Origin: Candidatus Uhrbacteria bacterium | GTDB lineage: Bacteria > Patescibacteriota > Patescibacteriia > JACQRZ01 | DNA length: 12,501 nucleotides | Assembly: GCA_016209345.1 (NCBI GenBank) | Contig: JACQWH010000015.1 | Coordinates: forward strand, 1 to 12,501 | Direction: 5' to 3' | In this document: one piece after another, positions 1 through 6,294 of the stretch | Numbering within the stretch: position 1 is the stretch's first letter | Layout: every line of letters starts with the position of its first letter | Notes under the pieces: generated by a model | What the model was told of the DNA's origin: nothing | Seen by the model: only the letters and a program-made list of their open reading frames with translations | The model's database searches: none | Program-made: the position numbers and the translations under genes

Positions 1-104
1 GGGTATAGTACCCCAATGACAATATTTTGTTTTATTTAAATTACAAAAAATGTATTATTTTTCTCTGTGTGTCTATTTTTATTTAAAATATAAAGAAATA
101 TGAC

Positions 105-133
105 TTGACAAATAAATAAAAAAGTAGTAATAT
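105..133 (+). promoter_or_regulatory. Promoter of the first TrmB-type regulator
   Basis: A consensus -35 box TTGACA (105-110) is followed by a 17-base spacer and a -10 box TAATAT (128-133). Transcription would begin near 140, giving a leader of about 55 bases before the ATG at 195. The 19-bp palindrome at 124-142 overlaps the -10 box, so the promoter can be blocked by a bound dimer. Confidence 0.75.
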
Positions 134-142
134 TATTACTAC
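124..142. promoter_or_regulatory. Palindromic operator overlapping the -10 box
   Basis: GTAGTAAT and ATTACTAC form a perfect 8-bp inverted repeat around ATT. The site covers the -10 box and the expected transcription start. Its position, and the DNA-binding regulator gene immediately downstream, suggest negative autoregulation by that regulator; this link is inferred. Confidence 0.6.
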
Positions 143-150
143 ATAGGATC

Positions 151-176
151 TGGATTCCCGCCTACGCGGGAATGAC
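151..176. repeat. REP-like palindrome (dRS3-type) in the regulator leader
   Basis: A 26-base palindromic unit beginning TGGATTCCCGCC and ending GCGGGAATGAC. ATTCCCGC pairs with GCGGGAAT around a short loop. The same unit, with a one-base loop change, is at 7605-7630, and a related inverted unit is at 7535-7560. The type resembles neisserial dRS3 (ATTCCC-N8-GGGAAT) and the REP elements found in many genomes. Here it lies inside the predicted 5' untranslated leader of the regulator, where it would form a stable RNA hairpin ending about 18 bases before the start codon. Confidence 0.8.
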
Positions 177-194
177 AATACAACGACGAACTAA

Positions 195-974
195 ATGATC
201 TCCCAACTCAAACCGATTCTTGCCCAGCTCGACTTGAATACCAATGATACAAAGGTCTTTTTGGCGGCGTTTGAATTGGGCTATGCGCCGGCATCGGGCA
301 TCGCCAAACAGGCAAACCTCAACAGAATCACTGCGTATGAAGCGCTCAAGCGCCTCGTGAAGAAGGGTTTGGTCAAATCGCGGATAAAAAAGGGGAGCGG
401 TGTAACATATTTTGAAGTTGAAGATATCGGCATTATCCAGCAAGCACTGGCCGATAAAAGGGCATCACTGGACCATGCTCTATCAGATATTGAAGGACTG
501 GCATCGCAGCTTCGCGCGCAGTATACCGGCAAGTCGGAAAAGCCGGTCGTTCTTTACTATGAGGGGCGAGGTGGAATCAAAAACATTCTTCTCGATACGC
601 TTGCCCAAAAACCAAAGGAAATTCTTTCATTCGCCTCTGCGGATTTCCTCGAACACGGGTACGAGTATCCCTTTTTGGAAAAGTATTGGAAGCAACGGGC
701 GCAATCAAAAATCCCCTCTCGCGGCATTCTGCCCCGCACGGAAAAAGCGGTAGCGCTCTTCACGCCGGAGCGAAATATGCGCGAGCTGCGGCAAATCCAC
801 TTTGTGAATTCTGAAAAGTATATTTTTACCAATGAAATTGATATCTACGGCGATACTGTTTCAATCATATCTTTGGCAAGGGGCAATGAACACGGGGTGA
901 TTATACGCAGTCGCGGCATTGCTCAAGGATTACGATCAATTTTCGAACTCGTTTGGAATACGAATCTCTATTGA
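195..974 (+). CDS. TrmB-type transcriptional regulator
   Basis: A 259-residue protein. Residues about 5-75 form a winged helix-turn-helix, with a likely recognition helix around 42-56 (NRITAYEALKRLVKKG). A charged helical linker (about 80-108) leads to a C-terminal sensor-like domain (about 117-256). This architecture and length match the TrmB family, originally sugar-responsive regulators; the effector here cannot be read. The start at 195 is the first ATG after the promoter and has no clear Shine-Dalgarno sequence. A 19-bp operator palindrome at the promoter suggests autoregulation. The downstream Fic gene starts 44 bases after this stop codon, or overlaps it if an earlier start at 953 is used. 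A second family member is encoded at 11601-12359. The family call is good; the regulon is unknown. Confidence 0.8.
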   Translation: MISQLKPILAQLDLNTNDTKVFLAAFELGYAPASGIAKQANLNRITAYEALKRLVKKGLVKSRIKKGSGVTYFEVEDIGIIQQALADKRASLDHALSDIEGLASQLRAQYTGKSEKPVVLYYEGRGGIKNILLDTLAQKPKEILSFASADFLEHGYEYPFLEKYWKQRAQSKIPSRGILPRTEKAVALFTPERNMRELRQIHFVNSEKYIFTNEIDIYGDTVSIISLARGNEHGVIIRSRGIAQGLRSIFELVWNTNLY

Positions 975-1000
975 AATTTTTATGTACGAGCCGCTCTAAC

Positions 1001-1011
1001 TATGCTATCAT
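1001..1011 (+). promoter_or_regulatory. Possible -10 element just before the Fic gene
   Basis: TATGCTATCAT contains TATGCT (1001-1006) and TATCAT (1006-1011). TATCAT ends 7 bases before the ATG at 1019, the spacing expected for a leaderless mRNA. No convincing -35 box is seen, so the gene may instead be read from the regulator's promoter. Confidence 0.35.
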
Positions 1012-1018
1012 TGTCCTT

Positions 1019-1756
1019 ATGGACATCGCTCAAAAAATTAAAAAATTGAAGAAAAAAATTGATTCCCTGCGGCCGTTGACTCCGTCAGAATTGCGCGAAC
1101 TGCACAAATGGTATGCGGTGACATATACCTACCATTCAAATGCACTTGAAGGAAATACCTTGTCTCTCGGCGAAACAAAACTCGTGGTTGAGGATGGAAT
1201 TACCGTTGGCGGGCACCCATTGCGCGAAATACTTGAAGCAAAAAATCACAAAGAAGTTATCGAAGAGCTCATCTCAATCATACAGAAAAAAAAATCTATC
1301 ACTGAACAGCTCATAAAAAAACTCCACAAGACGCTTATCAAAGAAATCGATAATGAAACGGCGGGGCGATACCGAAAAATTCAGGTATACATAACCGGGG
1401 AGGAAGTTTTGCCGCCACCCGCACGCAGGGTTCCTCTTTTGATGAAAGAGTTCTGGGCGTGGTTTGCAAAACAGAAAAAAACCGACCCTGTTGTGCTTGC
1501 CGCAAAAGCACACTACCGTTTCGTGAAAATTCATCCCTTCACTGACGGCAATGGCCGCATCGCACGCGTCCTCTCAAATATTATTCTCATGCGCGCTGGT
1601 TATCCGCTCGTCATTATTCCTGTTGTTGTGCGCCAGAAATACCTGACAGCGCTTCATTCCTCGCGAACAGAAATGGACTTTGTAACATTCTTTCAAGAAA
1701 TCACCCTTGAGAACATGAAGGACTACCTTCGCATGATCGGGCATTCCGCAAAATAA
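1019..1756 (+). CDS. Fic/DOC family protein (probable AMP-transferase, class II)
   Basis: A 245-residue protein with the complete Fic signature HPFTDGNGR at residues 172-180, including the catalytic His172 and the phosphate-binding GNGR. Fic enzymes usually transfer AMP from ATP to hydroxyl side chains of target proteins. Residues 40-45 (SNALEG) fit the (S/T)xxxE(G/N) inhibitory-helix motif. Because it precedes the Fic core, this is a self-inhibited class II enzyme, with Glu44 expected to block ATP binding. The segment AGRYRKIQVYITG (115-127) matches the region before the flap. I chose ATG 1019 because the 22 residues added by the upstream in-frame ATG at 953 overlap the regulator gene and look non-native. 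No separate antitoxin gene is adjacent, which fits intramolecular inhibition. The target protein is unknown. Confidence 0.85.
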   Translation: MDIAQKIKKLKKKIDSLRPLTPSELRELHKWYAVTYTYHSNALEGNTLSLGETKLVVEDGITVGGHPLREILEAKNHKEVIEELISIIQKKKSITEQLIKKLHKTLIKEIDNETAGRYRKIQVYITGEEVLPPPARRVPLLMKEFWAWFAKQKKTDPVVLAAKAHYRFVKIHPFTDGNGRIARVLSNIILMRAGYPLVIIPVVVRQKYLTALHSSRTEMDFVTFFQEITLENMKDYLRMIGHSAK

Positions 1757-1833
1757 AGCAATCAAGGAAAAATGAAAGAAATAGTGTCATTCTAAGGGCT
1801 TGGCACCATTTTCCTGCTGATTGTAGACGCTTC

Positions 1834-2259
1834 TTATTTTTCTTCCCGCAAATCAAGAAGATAGTGGTTTGTTTCGTGAAGGATAAATCCGCATTTTTTA
1901 TACAGCGCGTTTGCGGCTATGCGCTGGGCATTTGTGGTAAGCTCGATGACTTCCACGCCGTTCTTTCGCGCCCAATCAATACAATCGCGCATAATCTTTT
2001 CTCCGTATCCTCTCCCGCGATATGCCTCATGGACAACCATATCCTCTATCACCGCTTGTTTTCTCAACAGGGTCTGGCGCGGAAAAATCCATCCCATACC
2101 GACAAGTATGTCGCCATCTTTCACGATGCTCACATATCCGTCCCGCTGCGCGCTCGCCAGTGACTGCTCGTCAACAACCGCGGACGGGTCAAGCTGAGAA
2201 ACAAGCGTACGCACTTCCTCGAGATGAACACCGGTAAGTAAAGGTTTGAGCGCTGCCAT
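1834..2259 (-). CDS. GNAT-family N-acetyltransferase
   Basis: A 141-residue single-domain acetyltransferase. Motif A, the acetyl-CoA pyrophosphate-binding loop, is RGRGYG within VVHEAYRGRGYGEKIM (residues about 75-90), and motif B is NALYKKCGF near residue 120. It would transfer acetyl from acetyl-CoA to an amine. The substrate cannot be deduced, and there is no specific likeness to RimI beyond the fold. It begins 26 bases after the ruvB stop on the same strand, so it is probably the last gene of the tsaD-tsaE-ruvB unit. ATGATA at 2266-2271, read on the minus strand as TATCAT, lies 6 bases before the ATG and could give a separate leaderless transcript. It converges on the Fic gene across 77 bases with no obvious terminator. 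Confidence 0.8.
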   Translation of the reverse strand: MAALKPLLTGVHLEEVRTLVSQLDPSAVVDEQSLASAQRDGYVSIVKDGDILVGMGWIFPRQTLLRKQAVIEDMVVHEAYRGRGYGEKIMRDCIDWARKNGVEVIELTTNAQRIAANALYKKCGFILHETNHYLLDLREEK

Positions 2260-2285
2260 AAAAAGATGATATGAAGATGAGATGT

Positions 2286-3317
2286 TTATTCCCGTGGATG
2301 TTCTGTTAAAACAGTGCCTGTTTTATCTCTATTCAAATGTTCGTATGCCAATTCAGTTGCGATGCGCCCGCGGCTTGTGCGATGGAGGAATCCCCTCTGC
2401 ATCAAAAACGGCTCATAGACATCCTCAATCGTCTCCATTTCCTCGGCAATCGATGCTGCTATCGTGTTGAGCCCCACCGGTCCGCCGGCAAACTTTTCGA
2501 TAATTGCTGTCAATATTCTCCGGTCAACCGCATCCAACCCGTGGCCGTCAATACCAAGCGCGGACAGCGCACTGTCGGTAATGGCCTCATCCACCATTCC
2601 GTCACCCTTCACCTGCGCATAGTCGCGAACGCGCTTCAAAAGACGATTTGCAATACGCGGCGTGAACCGAGATCTGCCGGCAATCTTCTCTGTGGCGCTC
2701 TCGTGGATTGGTATATTCAATATGCCTGCCGATCGCCGGATAATATCGCTAATTTCCTGCTGCGTATAAAAGTCAAGGTGAAAGAGATTTCCAAACCGAT
2801 CGCGCAAGGGGCCGGGTAATACGCTCATGCGCGTTGTCGCGCCAATAAGGGTAAACTTGGGGAGATCGAGGCGAATGGTCCGTGCAGACGGCCCCTTGCC
2901 GAGCACAATATCAAGCGCGTAGTCCTCCATCGCCGGATATAGCGCCTCGGAAATACTTTTTGAAAGCCGGTGGATCTCGTCAATAAAAAGTATGTCGCCA
3001 TTTCCCAAATTCGTAAGTATTGCCGCCAAATCGCCGACGCGCTCAAGCGCGGAGCCGGATGTCACGCGAATAGTGACTCCCATTTCATGCGCGATGACGT
3101 GAGCAAGCGTCGTTTTCCCAAGACCCGGCGGACCCGATAATAACACGTGCTCTAGTTGTTCGCCCCGCTGTCGCGCCGCCTGAATAAATACCGTGAGCAT
3201 CTCACGGATATTCTGCTGTCCGACATATTCATCCAATGTCGCGGGGCGCAATGGAGCGTCCTGTTCGTATTCTTCCGTTCGTGCCTGATGTATTGAAAAT
3301 GATTCGTCCTGTTCCAT
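2286..3317 (-). CDS. ruvB: Holliday junction branch-migration ATPase RuvB
   Basis: A 343-residue AAA+ motor that drives RuvA-bound Holliday junction branch migration during recombinational repair. Visible motifs are Walker A GPPGLGKT (62-69), Walker B FIDE (111-114), sensor 1 GATTR (159-163), the arginine-finger region GPLRDRFG (169-176) and sensor 2 FTPRIANRLL (218-227). The C-terminal winged-helix domain ends with YEPFLMQRGFLHRTSRGR, typical of RuvB. Length is normal. I chose ATG 3317, which gives MEQDESF and an AAGG about 9 bases upstream; starts at 3338 or 3344 would overlap tsaE and add atypical residues. It begins 4 bases after the tsaE stop, so translation is probably coupled. ruvA and ruvC are not in this window. 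Confidence 0.97.
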   Translation of the reverse strand: MEQDESFSIHQARTEEYEQDAPLRPATLDEYVGQQNIREMLTVFIQAARQRGEQLEHVLLSGPPGLGKTTLAHVIAHEMGVTIRVTSGSALERVGDLAAILTNLGNGDILFIDEIHRLSKSISEALYPAMEDYALDIVLGKGPSARTIRLDLPKFTLIGATTRMSVLPGPLRDRFGNLFHLDFYTQQEISDIIRRSAGILNIPIHESATEKIAGRSRFTPRIANRLLKRVRDYAQVKGDGMVDEAITDSALSALGIDGHGLDAVDRRILTAIIEKFAGGPVGLNTIAASIAEEMETIEDVYEPFLMQRGFLHRTSRGRIATELAYEHLNRDKTGTVLTEHPRE

Positions 3318-3321
3318 ATAT

Positions 3322-3795
3322 CTAAACCTTACCACCATGTTCAAAGGAAATCCAGATGGCGTTTTTTGGTATCAACCCTTTGACTCTTTCGGGCCATTCG
3401 ATGACGGTAAGCGTATCGGGCGACGAAATATACTCCTGCGCGCCGATCGCCTCAAGCTCGCGTGCCGATTCCAGACGATATGCGTCACTATGGCATAATC
3501 GCGTAATTCCATTCAATGATTTTAACAGAGCATAGATATTCATAAGCACAAACGTCGGACTCGTTATCTGCTTCTTGACACCAAGCGCTTTCGCAAGCCC
3601 TTGCACAAATGTTGTTTTCCCCGCGCCAAGCTTGCCGGACAGCGCCAGCACATCCCCGCCATGCAATTCTTTGACAAGTTTTTTTGCAAAACGATGCGTA
3701 TTCTGAACACTCCGTGAATGAACTACGCTCTCTTGTCCATTGAGTAGTACCCGAATAGTTCGAGCGTCCGACTTTTTTAATTTTGCATTTTGCAT
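3322..3795 (-). CDS. tsaE: tRNA t6A biosynthesis ATPase TsaE
   Basis: A 157-residue P-loop ATPase that supports the TsaD-TsaB complex making N6-threonylcarbamoyladenosine at position 37 of ANN-decoding tRNAs. Walker A is GKLGAGKTTF (about 54-63). Other family marks are ITSPTFVL (77-84), HSDAYRL (102-108) and EWPERV (133-138). It lies 15 bases downstream of tsaD and 4 bases upstream of ruvB. The N-terminal stretch of about 20 residues before the conserved domain is poorly conserved. Its start codon lies within a heptanucleotide tract (3781-3801), so the true start is less certain than the identity. No Shine-Dalgarno sequence is visible. tsaB is not in the window. Confidence 0.93.
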   Translation of the reverse strand: MQNAKLKKSDARTIRVLLNGQESVVHSRSVQNTHRFAKKLVKELHGGDVLALSGKLGAGKTTFVQGLAKALGVKKQITSPTFVLMNIYALLKSLNGITRLCHSDAYRLESARELEAIGAQEYISSPDTLTVIEWPERVKGLIPKNAIWISFEHGGKV

Positions 3796-3801
3796 TTTGA
3801 A
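3781..3801. repeat. Three tandem heptamers at the tsaE start
   Basis: TTTTGCA, TTTTGCA and TTTTGAA are directly repeated with a 7-base period, read on the plus strand. The minus-strand ATG used to start tsaE (3795-3793) is made by this tract. A 7-base-period tract of similar composition lies inside tsaD at 4460-4487. Confidence 0.75.
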
Positions 3802-3810
3802 TTCTGCGCT

Positions 3811-4860
3811 TTATAATTCCCAACCGCCGCGCACATCGAGCGCGTGCCAGGGCGTATACTCGCTTTTCTTCACGTGGAAATATCCCGCCATTGCAATCAT
3901 GGCCGCGTTGTCAGTACAAAATTTTAACTGAGGGATATGCACGGCAGCGCGAGGCACATCACGGGTGAGCACCGCAATCATCTGCGATCGCAGCAATGAA
4001 TTTGCCGCAACGCCCCCGCCGAGCATCACGCTTTTTACCTTGTATTCTTTTGCCGCCGCGGCCGTTTTCCATACCAGCACATCGACAACCGCCTGCTGAA
4101 ATGACGCGCAGAGATCGGGAAGAAGGCGTTTTGTATATTTTTTCGCCGCCTTCAAATCACGAACACAATAAAAAACCGACGTTTTCACTCCGCTAAAACT
4201 AAAATCGTATTGACGCTTGCGATCGTTGATCAGCGCGCGAGGAACAGCAAATCGTTTCGGGTCACCGTTTTCTGCGAGTCGAGAAATGGCCGGCCCTCCG
4301 GGATAGCCAAGCCCTAACATCTTTGCAACCTTATCAAATGCCTCCCCTGCCGCATCATCCAGTGTCTGTCCGATTTTCTTATACGACCCATGATCGCGCA
4401 TAAGGATAAGTTCTGTATGCCCTCCCGAGACGATGAGCACCAATGCCGGAAACTCAATGTTTGAAATTTGAAATTTGAAATTTGAAATTCCTCCAACTGG
4501 TGGAAGCCAGTTGGAGTATAGGTGTCCCTCGAGATGATTGACTGCGACGAGAGGAATGTCCCACAGAAAACTCAGCGTCCGCGCTGTTTGCACCCCCACC
4601 CCCAATGATGTGACGAGGCCGGGGCCGGCTGTCACCGCGATTACATCCGGTCTGCTTGTTCCCAGCGCCTTTTGTGCTACGGGAAGAATGGAGAGCAGGT
4701 GATTACGCGCGGCGACTTCGGGCACCACGCCGCCATAGCGCGCGTGAATGGTTGCCTGAGAAGCATCATTATTTGAACGAATGGTAATCGTTCCTTTCCG
4801 TATTTCAAGAAGCGAGGCAGCCGTCTCGTCGCACGATGATTCAATGCCAAGAATAGTCAT
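3811..4860 (-). CDS. tsaD: tRNA N6-adenosine threonylcarbamoyltransferase TsaD
   Basis: A 349-residue enzyme that transfers the threonylcarbamoyl group to A37 of ANN-decoding tRNAs. It opens with GIESSCDETAAS (residues 5-16) and has the metal-binding HLEGH (109-113), SGGHTEL (145-151), the ASKHA nucleotide-binding GGGVAANSLLR (281-291) and the metal-ligand region CTDNAAM (315-321). I chose ATG 4860 (MTILGIES) over an upstream in-frame ATG that adds six atypical residues. Between HLEGHLYSNWL and FPALVLIVSGGHT there are about 11 more residues than in typical TsaD. They are encoded by a palindrome (4491-4516) and four heptamers (4460-4487). The reading frame stays open and all catalytic motifs are intact, so I expect a functional protein. 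It is first in a minus-strand operon, divergent from the glycosyltransferase gene. Confidence 0.96.
   Translation of the reverse strand: MTILGIESSCDETAASLLEIRKGTITIRSNNDASQATIHARYGGVVPEVAARNHLLSILPVAQKALGTSRPDVIAVTAGPGLVTSLGVGVQTARTLSFLWDIPLVAVNHLEGHLYSNWLPPVGGISNFKFQISNIEFPALVLIVSGGHTELILMRDHGSYKKIGQTLDDAAGEAFDKVAKMLGLGYPGGPAISRLAENGDPKRFAVPRALINDRKRQYDFSFSGVKTSVFYCVRDLKAAKKYTKRLLPDLCASFQQAVVDVLVWKTAAAAKEYKVKSVMLGGGVAANSLLRSQMIAVLTRDVPRAAVHIPQLKFCTDNAAMIAMAGYFHVKKSEYTPWHALDVRGGWEL
4460..4487. repeat. Four TTTGAAA heptamers inside tsaD
   Basis: TTTGAAA is repeated four times without interruption. On the coding strand it encodes roughly SNFKFQISN. Heptamer number is not a multiple of three per unit, so gain or loss of one copy would shift the frame; the present copy number keeps tsaD open. 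Confidence 0.85.
4491..4516. repeat. Perfect 10-bp palindrome inside tsaD
   Basis: CTCCAACTGG and CCAGTTGGAG form a perfect 10-bp inverted repeat around a 6-base loop, directly next to the TTTGAAA tract. It encodes the NWLPPVGG part of the extra TsaD segment. It looks like a small palindromic repeat taken into the coding sequence. Confidence 0.8.
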
Positions 4861-4907
4861 ATAGAAGAATCCTAGCAAAGCGAGTAGTATTTGCCTAGAG
4901 TTGGGAG

Positions 4908-4913
4908 TAAAAT
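4908..4913 (+). promoter_or_regulatory. Possible -10 box for a leaderless glycosyltransferase mRNA
   Basis: TAAAAT ends 6 bases before the ATG at 4920, the same spacing seen for brnT and the second TrmB-type regulator. No good -35 box is visible at 16-18 bases upstream, so the call is tentative. Confidence 0.35.
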
Positions 4914-4919
4914 ATCCCT

Positions 4920-6095
4920 ATGGGCATACTCTCACGAAACACCCTTATTCTTGCTATAAAATATGCGCTTGTCGGGGCCTCAAGCGCCGTTATTGATATC
5001 GGCGTATTGGCGCTTTTGGTGGAATACGGACATGTCCATTTGTTGGTCGCTGCCGTTCTTTCGTTTTGCGTCGCACTGGGCAATGGTTTTTTTTGGAACA
5101 AACGCTGGACGTTTCAAAACGCAAACCGTCGCGTGGCACGCCAATATATCAAGTTTACCCTTACCGCTCTTGTCGGACTTTTTCTCAATCTTTTGCTTCT
5201 TTCCGTGTTCGTCTACGGTTTCGGCTTGTGGTATGTGACGGCAAAGATATTCACAACCGTCATCGTATTTTTTTGGAATTTTACCGTAAATAAATGGTGG
5301 ACGTTTCGTGCCTACACGCTTCCCCGCCCTGTTATTACAGAGCGCCCTTCCTGCGATATTTCCCTCATCATTCCCGCGCTCAACGAGGAGGACGATATTG
5401 TTGATTGCATTGACAGCGCCGCTGCCTACCTCGCATCGCGTTGTACTCAATGGGAGATCATCTGCATCGATGACGGGAGCGCCGATGATACCGGACGCAT
5501 CCTTGAACATGAAGCGCAACGACATCCCCAACTGCGCATCATTACGCATCCTGCCAATCGAGGAAAGGGGGCCAGTGTTCGCGACGGTGTTCGCTTGGCA
5601 CATGGCGCGATTATTCTTTTCATGGATGCGGATTGTTCCACGCCGATCGGTGAGCTTGACGCATGCATGCCCCTGCTCGAACAAGGAGTAGATATTGTCA
5701 TCGGTTCGCGATATCTCGAAGCAAGCACTATCAGCCGCAAACAGCCATGGTATCGCATCGTGTTGGGACGCGTGGGTAATCTTTTTATTCAAACACTCCT
5801 GCTTGATTCAATAAAAGATACGCAATGCGGGTTTAAAGCATTTACGTTCTTTGCCGCAAAATCATTATTTTCGTGCCAAACAATCGATGGGTGGGGGTTT
5901 GATATGGAAATCCTGGCCCTTGCGCAACACATGGGGTATCGCATTCGGGAAGTCCCCGTTCGCTGGCATGAAAGCGAAAAAAGAACAAGCAGGTTCCGCC
6001 CGATCAAAGACGCGCATCGCACATTTCATGAACTTCTGCGCATAAAATGGAACCTCATCACCGGCGCGTATTCATTGACAAAACAAAAAAAATGA
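4920..6095 (+). CDS. GtrA domain fused to a family-2 (DPM1/Alg5-like) glycosyltransferase
   Basis: A 391-residue membrane protein. Residues about 12-130 are a GtrA domain with four hydrophobic segments (about 12-33, 40-58, 79-100, 106-122) and two WTF-ended motifs, FFWNKRWTF (57-65) and NKWWTF (124-129). Residues about 146-375 are a GT-A glycosyltransferase with IPALNEE (151-157), DDGS (184-187), DADCS (236-240, metal-binding DxD), GSRY (262-265), QCGFKAF (302-308) and GFDMEIL (326-332). The motifs resemble polyprenyl-phosphate sugar transferases such as Alg5 and DPM1. The likely role is making a lipid-linked sugar and, through GtrA, helping move it across the membrane for surface glycosylation. 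In many related fusions the glycosyltransferase comes first; here GtrA is N-terminal. Sugar donor and final acceptor are unknown. It diverges from tsaD across 59 bases. Confidence 0.9.
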   Translation: MGILSRNTLILAIKYALVGASSAVIDIGVLALLVEYGHVHLLVAAVLSFCVALGNGFFWNKRWTFQNANRRVARQYIKFTLTALVGLFLNLLLLSVFVYGFGLWYVTAKIFTTVIVFFWNFTVNKWWTFRAYTLPRPVITERPSCDISLIIPALNEEDDIVDCIDSAAAYLASRCTQWEIICIDDGSADDTGRILEHEAQRHPQLRIITHPANRGKGASVRDGVRLAHGAIILFMDADCSTPIGELDACMPLLEQGVDIVIGSRYLEASTISRKQPWYRIVLGRVGNLFIQTLLLDSIKDTQCGFKAFTFFAAKSLFSCQTIDGWGFDMEILALAQHMGYRIREVPVRWHESEKRTSRFRPIKDAHRTFHELLRIKWNLITGAYSLTKQKK

Positions 6096-6127
6096 GTAGA
6101 ATAAATTACTAGCGCTATCAGACATCA

Positions 6128-6136
6128 TGATACAAT
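6128..6136 (+). promoter_or_regulatory. Possible extended -10 promoter for tRNA-Glu
   Basis: TGATACAAT has the extended -10 form TG-N-TACAAT. No matching -35 box is seen. It would give a leader of roughly 65 bases before the tRNA. A second pair, TTTACA (6180-6185) and TATAGT (6202-6207), is too close to the mature tRNA end to be its promoter. Confidence 0.35.
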
Positions 6137-6209
6137 GCGCCGAATAGAAGTACTGTACAGCATGTTCTTTATGCTGAGCTTTACACTGTAAGTTTTGCGT
6201 TTATAGTAC

Positions 6210-6281
6210 GGCCCGTTCGTCCAGTGGTTAGGACATCAGGTTTTCATCCTGGTAACGGGGGTTCGATTCCCCCACGGGCTA
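6210..6281 (+). tRNA. tRNA-Glu (anticodon UUC)
   Basis: A 72-base cloverleaf. The acceptor strand GGCCCGT (6210-6216) pairs with ACGGGCT (6274-6280) through a G1-U72 wobble. The D-stem is GTCC/GGAC, and the anticodon stem TCAGG/CCTGG closes the loop TTTTCAT with anticodon TTC. The variable loop is TAAC, and the T-arm GGGGG/CCCCC carries the loop TTCGATT. The discriminator is A6281. CCA is not encoded here, as the sequence continues TATAAAA. A 16-base copy of its 3' end, this time followed by CCA, lies at 6469-6487. Confidence 0.95.
6266..6281 (+). repeat. Direct repeat copy 1: tRNA-Glu 3' end (possible att site)
   Basis: ATTCCCCCACGGGCTA is repeated exactly at 6469-6484. The copies are 203 bases apart, and the second continues with CCA. 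Duplication of a tRNA 3' end is the usual footprint of tyrosine-recombinase integration, so these may be the attL and attR ends of a decayed or very small insert. No integrase gene is present between them. Confidence 0.5.
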
Positions 6282-6294
6282 TATAAAAAAGTAA

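Noticed and set aside
4980..5792. Long minus-strand open frame opposite the glycosyltransferase
   Set aside because: It has no recognisable domain and lies wholly antisense to a gene with clear GtrA and GT2 motifs.
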